Shown in pieces: positions 57,846-64,000 of a stretch of DNA of 64,000 bases. Position numbers and translations under genes: made by a program. The DNA lies in the NCBI GenBank assembly GCA_963663905.2, contig OY760657.1, positions 4,216,001 through 4,280,000 of the forward strand, in the 5' to 3' direction. Each line of letters starts with the position of its first letter. The first letter of the stretch is position 1. The notes beneath the pieces were generated by a model, which had not been told where the DNA came from, did not search any database, and saw only the letters and a program-made list of their open reading frames with translations. The DNA comes from Saccharicrinis sp963663905. Its GTDB lineage: Bacteria; Bacteroidota; Bacteroidia; Bacteroidales; Marinilabiliaceae.

Positions 57846-58036
57846 ACAAAGTATAAAAAACATAAGTGGCTCAGTGGTTTACGAGACTTTAGCGCATTTA
57901 ATCAGCTCCGCCAAATCTGCGATTTGACGGGTTGGTTTGAAATCCTAATTTTGTGTCAAAACGCAAATTTGGCTCAGTGCAACTTGACAGGTAAGAGCTT
58001 TGAAATCACTTACGTTTCTTATACTCAACGTTGGGC
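57846..58036 (+). repeat. attC-like site of cassette 36, right part
   Basis: AC followed by AAAGTATAAAAAACATAAGTGG; family of site 2. Junction G58030. Confidence 0.8.
57923..57953 (+). promoter_or_regulatory. Promoter-like motif in attC of cassette 36
   Basis: TTTG 57923-57926, 19 bases, TAATTTTG 57946-57953; lies upstream of the toxin-antitoxin pair. Confidence 0.45.
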
Positions 58037-58107
58037 ACAAGGCAAATTTTCAGCTCGCATAAACTATAATACAAGATTGAATTCGTATATTTGAGAAAAA
58101 TATTGCT

Positions 58108-58407
58108 ATGTATTTAGACCAATATCTATATGAAATTAATAATCTGTGTCGAGAGCATAAAGTGAAAACTTTGTATGCTTTTGGTTCTGTATTGACTGAT
58201 AAATTTGGACCTAATAGTGATATTGATTTAGTAATTGAAATTAACTCTAATGACCCGATAGAATATGCGGAAAATTATTTTGATTTTAAATTCAAATTAC
58301 AAGAATTGATTAATAAACCGATTGACTTACTGGAAGAAAAAGGAATTAAGAATTCTTATTTGAAAAGTAATATTGAAAGCTCAAAATTTAAAATTTATGA
58401 AGCCTGA
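58108..58407 (+). CDS. MntA-like nucleotidyltransferase antitoxin, cassette 37
   Basis: 99 residues. Minimal nucleotidyltransferase with YAFGSVLTDKFGPNSDID: exactly GS-X10-DxD. In HepT/MntA systems this protein adds AMP groups to the HEPN toxin and neutralises it. It overlaps the partner gene by 11 bases, which supports co-translation. Confidence 0.9.
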   Translation: MYLDQYLYEINNLCREHKVKTLYAFGSVLTDKFGPNSDIDLVIEINSNDPIEYAENYFDFKFKLQELINKPIDLLEEKGIKNSYLKSNIESSKFKIYEA

Positions 58408-58729
58408 AATATTTACTTGGTTAGAAGATATTCAACGTTCGATAGAGGAGATTTTTGATTTTCTGCCTGAGAAAAGAGATTTCTTTGAATTTCAACGAGA
58501 CTTAAAGACTCGAAAAGCAGTTGAGCGTAATCTTGAAATTATAGGAGAAGCGTTAAATAGAATTTTAAAAGAAGAACCAGACTTTCCAATTACAGATTCA
58601 CGAAAAATTGTAGATACAAGAAATCGTATAATTCATGGATATGATAGTGTTTCTGAAGATATTATTTGGTTGATTGTGAATCGTTCGCTACCAAAACTAA
58701 AATTGGAAGTAGATAAACTATTAAAATAG
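58397..58729 (+). CDS. HepT-like HEPN RNase toxin, cassette 37
   Basis: 110 residues from the ATG at 58397. DUF86/HEPN family with RNRIIHGY near residue 77, an R-X4-H-X-Y motif: the RNase active site with the tyrosine that is AMPylated by MntA-type antitoxins. The start at 58373 would lengthen the overlap and is less likely. Toxin-antitoxin cassettes are known stabilisers of integron arrays. Confidence 0.9.
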   Translation: MKPEIFTWLEDIQRSIEEIFDFLPEKRDFFEFQRDLKTRKAVERNLEIIGEALNRILKEEPDFPITDSRKIVDTRNRIIHGYDSVSEDIIWLIVNRSLPKLKLEVDKLLK

Positions 58730-58737
58730 AAAGCCCA

Positions 58738-58744
58738 GTGCCCA
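58738..58744 (+). repeat. attC-like site of cassette 37, left part
   Basis: GTGCCCA, from R'' GTGCCCAAC; matches TTGGGCAC at 58031. Confidence 0.8.
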
Positions 58745-60798
58745 ATCGAATAGGTGGCTGACAAGGTTTTAACCCTGCCAGTGCACCTTTCACACCACCG
58801 TACGTACGGTTCTCGTATACGGCGGTTCCTTACATCAAGGGGAACAACGAATTAGAATTTGAAGCTAACAAAGAGTGCTGGTGATTATACATATCAGCCA
58901 ACGAGATACAACCTCGTTTTTGAAGTCGATCAACCGTGATAGTGGTTCCTAAAATAGGACTTTGAGCAATGGCCCAGCCTCCCATACGACTGCGGCTCCA
59001 AGCATAAGCATGATCAGGATCAACACCCAAACGAATCAGGTTTTTCCGTTTACGTTCAGGTTTTTTCCAATGATGCCAGATACAATATCTGAGTCGATTT
59101 CGAAGCCAACCATCAAGCATTTCCAGTTTCGTAATGATATTGCATGTTTAAAGTAGTTGATCCAACCTCGTTGAATTTCTACTAACTTTTGAATGCGTTC
59201 ATCAAAACTCATGGGAGTGGTTTTTCTGGTGATTTCCTTAAGTTTCGCTTTGAAGCTTTTCCATCTCTTTTCAGCTACAATCAATTGATATTTGCCTTTA
59301 ATACCCTTTTTGTAAATAGGAACAAAGGCAAATCCAAGTATTTGAAAGTTAACCGGACGGCGGATACCACTTTTATCCCTGTTGATAGGGAGTTTAAGTT
59401 TATCCCTAAGAAATAAGTAAATGGTGTTACCTGCTTTTCTTGCTTCTGCTTTTGTTTTACAGTAAATACTGAAATCATCAGCATAGCGTACAAAGCGTAA
59501 GCCTAATTGTTCCATTTTAAAATCCAGTTCATGAAGAACAATATTTGATAGCAACGGACTAATGGGGCTTCCTTGTGGTACTCCTTTACGTCGCTTATGT
59601 AATTTACCATCCTTTAAAAGTGGCGCTCTAAGCCATCGACGTATCAAACACATGGTGTGTTTACATTTAATTTTACGATACAGCAATTGCAACAGCAAGG
59701 TATGGTCAACTCTGTCAAAGAATTCCTTCAGATCAATTTCAACAATATGCTGATAGTCTGAATTAATGTAAGAAAGGGCTTTACCTACTGCTTGTTGCGT
59801 ATTACGTACAGGACGAAAACCGTAGCTATAAGTTGAAAAATCTGTTTCATAATGCATCATTACCACTCTGGATACTGCCTGTTGCAGCATACGATCAATG
59901 GCGGTAGGAATACCTAATAGTCTGGTTTTACCTCCTCCTTTGGGTATTTCCTTACCACGTATAGGCTGCGGTAAATATTCGCAATTCATGATACTTTCAT
60001 TCAATTCGTTCCGGTTTTTATCTAAATGGTCTTTAAGTTCTGAAACTTTCATTCCATCTACACCTCCTGCACCTTTATTGCGCACTACTTCTTTGCAAGC
60101 CTGTGTTAGGTTTGCAGGGTGTAGTACTCGTTCAATTAAATTTGATGTCTCTCTTCTTCTTTTCTTCATAATACTTGTTTCCATTCCCTGCTACGACTCT
60201 TTGGGGCTGGAAAGGCTCAAAATCCTTATACCTCCATCAAAGATGGGTAGCGATGTAAAGTTCAGCCCTTCACTTATCTGTGAGTCCTCCTGTTTTAACG
60301 TGGTGTTCGTAAAACGGGCTCATATTACAAAGCTACTATGGCGTCTGCTCGCTGTCGCTGAAGCTTTAGCGTAGGCGCCTGACTGCTCTGCTCTATCAAC
60401 ACGTGATTACAGAGCCCTCCCCTGGTAAGAGTATTATCCTTCTTCCAATGCCTGCCTGATCTACTATTTTGGTTATGCACTCCGTTGAGTGTTTTGGACG
60501 TTGGCATGATGTGCTACCTTATCCAACCTCATAGCCTCATATGTGATTTCTGTCCGTCAGTACCGGAGTTTGCCGTTTGACTTCCTTCACTGCTGCTGTC
60601 ACCAGCAACCACTACATTTTTCCATTCGAAAAAAGTGTCACTTGCTAATGGTTCGAAGCGTTACCTCCGTCCATTCGGGACTTCCACCCTATGGATAAAA
60701 ATTATACCCACACCCGATGTTTATTGTAAAAGATTTGTATTTTTAAACTTTTTCAAGAACTTCGGGTGTGGGTGCGCTGCTGCTCATGCAGGGCACAC
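58745..60798 (-). mobile_element. Group IIC-like intron C with frameshifted reverse transcriptase
   Basis: 2054 bases, same orientation and insertion point as intron B. Domain V-like hairpin at 58794-58826. It carries an extra ~20-base segment near 60611-60637 relative to introns A and B. Confidence 0.85.
58830..60184 (-). pseudogene. ltrA: Group II intron reverse transcriptase (intron C), frameshifted
   Basis: Nearly identical to the intron B protein, but one T is missing near 59140-59141, in the maturase region (after WINYFKHA). The frame changes and ends after 382 residues. The old C-terminus continues in another frame at 58830-59120. The catalytic YADD is upstream of the break. Confidence 0.9.
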
Positions 60799-60924
60799 AC
60801 AAAGTAAAAAAGCCATGTGTAAATTCCGTTATTTGAAATTTAATATTTAATATATAAGTTTGGTGAGGCTAAAGTGGTGTAGTTGTAATTTGAATACACA
60901 CGTCTCTTTTACCGAACGTTACAA
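60799..60924 (+). repeat. attC-like site of cassette 37, right part (promoter-cassette type)
   Basis: AC followed by AAAGTAAAAAAGCCATG, the attC body of the non-coding promoter cassettes, joined to the toxin-antitoxin cassette's R''. A chimeric site. Junction G60918. Confidence 0.8.
60832..60862 (+). promoter_or_regulatory. Promoter in chimeric attC of cassette 37
   Basis: TTTG 60832-60835, 19 bases, TAAGTTTG 60855-60862; about 200 bases upstream of the type VI effector gene. Confidence 0.65.
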
Positions 60925-61064
60925 AACATTAAAAATAAACAAGACGCAAAGAAAATAATTCATAAAAACCAAATAATTCAACTGAATGAGAAAGAAAATT
61001 TAATCATCTTTACAAAAGATTACAAACAAAAAACTAATTATTAACCAAACAAAACCAATTTACA

Positions 61065-63098
61065 ATGTTTATAAAAGGTAAACTAATCGTAGACGATGAG
61101 TCCTACAATATTCTACGTTATGAAAATGGCAGATACCAGAAAGTTGCCAAAAATGGTATGGCATATACCAATGTAATAACCAATCCTTATATTATTGAAA
61201 TTGAAACAACTTCAGAAACAAATCTTTTTGCATGGGCTGCAAGTAAAGCGTTAATGAAACCTGTAAAAATTGTTTTATCCCATCCTTCAGAAATGGAACG
61301 TCCTCGCACAATTCAGCTATATGATACTTTGTGTGTGGGTTACGATTGTTATTTTAATGCAATAGATACCAATCCAATGATTACACGATTAGTCCTTTCA
61401 CCTGCCATTGTTGTTGAAAATGGAGAAACCATAATGGAACAACCTTGGAAGGTTACAGATTTAAGTGAACAAAATAATAATGGACAGGTACAACAACGAA
61501 ACAATGTTGAGAATAATGAAGATGCAATAGAATTATTAGTAAAAAAACTAGAAGGTCCCTTTACTGAGGATGGAAATGAAAAAGTTGAAGAGCTAATAAT
61601 GGGCAACACATATCTTTATAGAGTTACTGAATATAACGATGGTGATGACGACAAATTAACAAATACTCAATGGAGTGTTGAACTTAATAATGATGGAAAA
61701 TTAAAACAACTCAAACAATCTGACGCTTTTGAAAAGGACGGAGTAATATGTTTTAAATACACACCAGAAAAAGCCGAAAGCATTAGGTTATATGCATGGT
61801 GTCAGGGTGCGAGTAAGGATGTTAGTGTTGAAGTTCCTGTTGTTTTGTTTCCTATAAGTATTGATAAATTTCAAGTACCTGGAATTAATAGAGAATTAAA
61901 TGATATTGCGGAAGATATGTCTTTTGGTATAGGTGTCACTAGTAGTGCAAAACGTATTTATTTAACAGAAGAGGTTGATAAATTTATAGATGAGTATAAA
62001 GAATCAGGTTTTGACTATGAAGGAAAGCACAAAGTTTTTTCAAACGTTAAAGTTTCAGATCCAATTATTTCATCAGAAATTGATTATCCGACCCTTCAAA
62101 CAGGGAGTGATCATTTTCGGAGTTTTGCAAAACAGCAGATTGATATTGTAAATAACAAAATTTCAAGTCAAAATGCTATAAATCCATACAAACCCAAATA
62201 TTCATATTCCGAAATATTAGATTGCGAGGCTCCTATCTTGGGTTTTAAAATATGGGATTCAGGTGAAGATGTAATTAAATATAATGATCGAGAAAAATAT
62301 TCGGATGAAGATTTATTCAATAAATTTAGAAAATATGCAAAAATATTTTTTGCTCAAGGAGAATTAGAAGGGAACATTGATCGAATGATTGATAAATTTC
62401 AATCAAATGAAGGAGGTGTTTATGAAGATCCTGTTTTATCGGAAGCTATAATACATAGTAAAAATACAGATGATTATTGCCACGAGCTAGAAGATTATAT
62501 AGCACAACGTCTTAAAGAAAGGAATGGGCTATTAATAAAAGAAAAAGATGGCTTGTTACCATTGGAGGATAAAGAAATTTATCAAATAGAGAATGACGAT
62601 AGTTATAAGCTAAGAACAAAAATGGGAAAAACTTCAACTAAATTGAGATCAGATAAGAAGGGCTATACATATTTTTTTAGACCAATGTTTGATTCTTTTT
62701 CCGATACGCTTAAAGGAACGCAGATTGCGACTAATGATTTTTGGGCTGTTGAAGTATTTTTAACTAATATAAATTTTGAGGGTAAAAATTATACTGCAAC
62801 TTATCATGTTAATTTGTGGGATCATTTTGGACTTGACAAAAGTGATATTGAAGCCTTTCCTAATACTGTAGATTTTGCAAAAGAAACATTTGCAACGTGG
62901 TTTGCTCTACAGCATCTTAGGGGGTACAGGCCATTTATTACTAAGGTCCAATTTGATAGAACCTTTCAAGGTAATTTAGGTGATGGAAAATTTGATCGAG
63001 CTAAAAAACGTGAAGAAAACGAAGCAGATCTTAAAGCTAGTCAAGAATTAGAAAAGATTAAAAATAATCCTTTTTACATATCATCAGGAAAAATTTAA
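61065..63098 (+). CDS. TssD (Hcp)-fused type VI secretion effector, cassette 38
   Basis: 677 residues. Residues 1 to about 130 are a TssD/Hcp tube-protein domain of the Bacteroidota type: YNILRYENGRY, EIETTSETNLFAWA, DTLCVGYDCYFNAID, ITRLVLSPAIVVENGE. After a Gln/Asn-rich linker (136-155) come a beta-rich domain (about 175-265) and a long C-terminal region. It ends in DHFGLDKSD ... FATWFALQHLRGYRPFITKVQFD, which resembles DUF3289. The fusion suggests an evolved Hcp effector delivered by a type VI system; the toxic activity is not known. No other type VI genes are in the window. Confidence 0.8.
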   Translation: MFIKGKLIVDDESYNILRYENGRYQKVAKNGMAYTNVITNPYIIEIETTSETNLFAWAASKALMKPVKIVLSHPSEMERPRTIQLYDTLCVGYDCYFNAIDTNPMITRLVLSPAIVVENGETIMEQPWKVTDLSEQNNNGQVQQRNNVENNEDAIELLVKKLEGPFTEDGNEKVEELIMGNTYLYRVTEYNDGDDDKLTNTQWSVELNNDGKLKQLKQSDAFEKDGVICFKYTPEKAESIRLYAWCQGASKDVSVEVPVVLFPISIDKFQVPGINRELNDIAEDMSFGIGVTSSAKRIYLTEEVDKFIDEYKESGFDYEGKHKVFSNVKVSDPIISSEIDYPTLQTGSDHFRSFAKQQIDIVNNKISSQNAINPYKPKYSYSEILDCEAPILGFKIWDSGEDVIKYNDREKYSDEDLFNKFRKYAKIFFAQGELEGNIDRMIDKFQSNEGGVYEDPVLSEAIIHSKNTDDYCHELEDYIAQRLKERNGLLIKEKDGLLPLEDKEIYQIENDDSYKLRTKMGKTSTKLRSDKKGYTYFFRPMFDSFSDTLKGTQIATNDFWAVEVFLTNINFEGKNYTATYHVNLWDHFGLDKSDIEAFPNTVDFAKETFATWFALQHLRGYRPFITKVQFDRTFQGNLGDGKFDRAKKREENEADLKASQELEKIKNNPFYISSGKI

Positions 63099-63101
63099 GT
63101 A

Positions 63102-63581
63102 ATGAAATGTATATATATTATTCCTTACATATTTATATTTTGTACCAGTTGCTCTAATAATTTAAAGTTTGAGCTAACTGATCAAGGCGATCCATTTGGG
63201 TATTCTAGACGGCATGATGATTTGGTGCCAAGTTATTGTACTATATATTTAGTCACTAATTATACCGAAGAAAAAGATAGTTCATTAATGAAATTTGTAC
63301 AGACTGAATTTAAAAAAGCAAATTACAATTATGATTCACTGATGTATGTTAGCTTTAGTTTCTATAGAAAAACATTTTGTACAAAGAAATTTCTTTCTCA
63401 AAATCCTTTGGGTAATGTTGCCATTGGCGATCCCGAATTGGGATGTTTTGACGACAGAATAAATGGATATTATTATGAAAGAATAAGCAAAGATGCAAAT
63501 AAATGGATATTTTCAGATTATTTAAATGAAACGACAGATACAATAGAAATAACGTTTTGTAATCGAGTAGCCAGCCACTAG
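63102..63581 (+). CDS. Candidate lipoprotein immunity protein, cassette 38
   Basis: 159 residues, starting three bases after the effector stop. Signal peptide with lipobox IFCTSC (Cys17). A periplasmic lipoprotein directly behind an effector gene is the usual layout of a type VI immunity gene; this is inference from context. Its last codons (NRVASH) and the stop are read from the inserted intron, so the natural C-terminus differs from the one shown. Confidence 0.65.
   Translation: MKCIYIIPYIFIFCTSCSNNLKFELTDQGDPFGYSRRHDDLVPSYCTIYLVTNYTEEKDSSLMKFVQTEFKKANYNYDSLMYVSFSFYRKTFCTKKFLSQNPLGNVAIGDPELGCFDDRINGYYYERISKDANKWIFSDYLNETTDTIEITFCNRVASH
63553..63561 (+). repeat. attC-like site of cassette 38, left part
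   Basis: CGTTTTGTA, from an R'' ending TTGTAAC; matches TTACAAAAC at 60919. The remainder lies beyond intron D, outside the window. Confidence 0.75.
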
Positions 63582-64000
63582 GCTAAAAGCCTAGCGGAGA
63601 AGCTCTCACACCACCGTACGTACGGTTCTCGTATACGGCGGTTCATCTGGTATACTATAGAAGCTCTTTTCACCATCTATAGCTTTTCAATACTTTTTGA
63701 AAGGGCTGGTAAGGCTCAAAATCCTTATACCTCCGTCAAAGATGAGTAGCGATGTAAAGTTCAGCCCTTCACTTATCTGTGAGTCCTCCTGCTTTAGCGT
63801 GGTGTTCGTAAAACGGGCTCATATTCCAAAGCTACTATGGCGTCTGCTCGCTGTCGCTGAAGCTTTAGCGTAGGCGCCTGACTGCTCTGCTCTATCAACT
63901 CGTGATTACAGAGCTCTCCCCTGGTAAGAGCTTTATCCTTCCTCCAATGCCTGCCACATCTACATTATAAACACTCACCTCCTTGATGTTTGGACGTCAC
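63562..64000 (-). mobile_element. Group IIC-like intron D (continues beyond window)
   Basis: The first 439 bases match ORF-less intron A, including its GCCACTAGGCTAAAAGCCTAG hairpin and a domain V-like hairpin at 63610-63642. The visible sequence passes the point where introns B and C carry their ORF, so this copy also seems ORF-less. Confidence 0.8.

Larger units (their letters stand above)
8811..64000 (+). other. Integron-like cassette array (about 38 cassettes, continues beyond window)
   Basis: Cassette junctions occur at G|TT. In almost every cassette the ~7-9 bases after the junction are the reverse complement of the R'' box near the cassette's 3' end. Examples: TTAGGTGC at 33787 with GCACCTAAC at 35275; TTATGGGC at 43715 with GCCCATAAC at 45039; TTACAGCAC at 38408 with GTGCTGTAAC at 39109. 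This cassette-specific identity is the hallmark of integron cassettes and rules out ordinary dispersed repeats. All recognised cassette genes lie on the plus strand. IS elements and introns interrupt the array only inside attC sites. Confidence 0.9.

Noticed and set aside
8811..64000. Interpretation of the repeats as CRISPR or as ordinary REP elements
   Set aside because: Repeat lengths and families vary, there are no regular spacers or cas genes, and the outer boxes match the start of each cassette individually, which REP elements would not do.

Overview
The window looks like a chromosomal piece of a low-GC Bacteroidota, probably a Bacteroidales/Marinilabiliales-type marine or sediment organism. 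Supporting signs are promoters of the Bacteroidota form (TTG, 19 bases, TAnnTTTG; the clearest drives the tRNA cluster at 4825-4855), a TssD (Bacteroidota type VI secretion) domain, a TonB-plug-like small protein, and PhoH and MtaB proteins of Bacteroidota appearance.

Left flank, about 1-8400: ordinary housekeeping DNA. It holds suhB-mtaB and a PIN-PhoH ATPase on the minus strand, folC on the plus strand, and a tRNA cluster (three Val, one Gly, one Leu). Then come a repeat-rich spacer, a small zinc-ribbon protein, a stand-alone 125-residue protein and a tyrosine recombinase (7500-8402).

From 8811 to the right edge the DNA is a single, very long integron-like cassette array. I count about 38 cassettes, all in the same orientation. 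Each starts at a G|TT junction, and the bases after the junction (TTRRRY-like) are the reverse complement of the R'' box in that same cassette's own attC-like site. attC-like sites run from about 55 to 200 nt, are imperfect palindromes, and fall into several sequence families. The nearest recombinase lacks the insertion that marks classical IntI, so the array either uses a different tyrosine recombinase or has lost its integrase.

Cassette contents: about 25 carry genes, often two-gene units. These include a uracil-DNA-glycosylase-like protein with a partner, a two-TM/GAF-like protein with a partner, a PD-(D/E)XK nuclease, a DUF2075 helicase (frameshifted), a HepT/MntA-type toxin-antitoxin pair, a TlpA-like thioredoxin lipoprotein, and a TssD-fused type VI effector with a candidate lipoprotein immunity protein. 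The rest carry no gene. Ten are copies of one ~600-650 bp non-coding cassette whose attC contains a Bacteroidota promoter pointing into the next cassette. One (20453-20876) folds into a large nested hairpin, and one (48363-48879) is built of repeats of a GATTTACAG-like word.

The attC sites are also landing pads. Six IS91-like elements (three types, each pairing a tyrosine recombinase with a Y2/HUH transposase) and four group IIC-like introns sit inside attC sites. Two of the introns have no ORF in the visible sequence, one has a full reverse transcriptase, and one has a frameshifted one. The five IS elements with both ends resolved use the AAC/GTT core, and the introns lie at one fixed position in R''.
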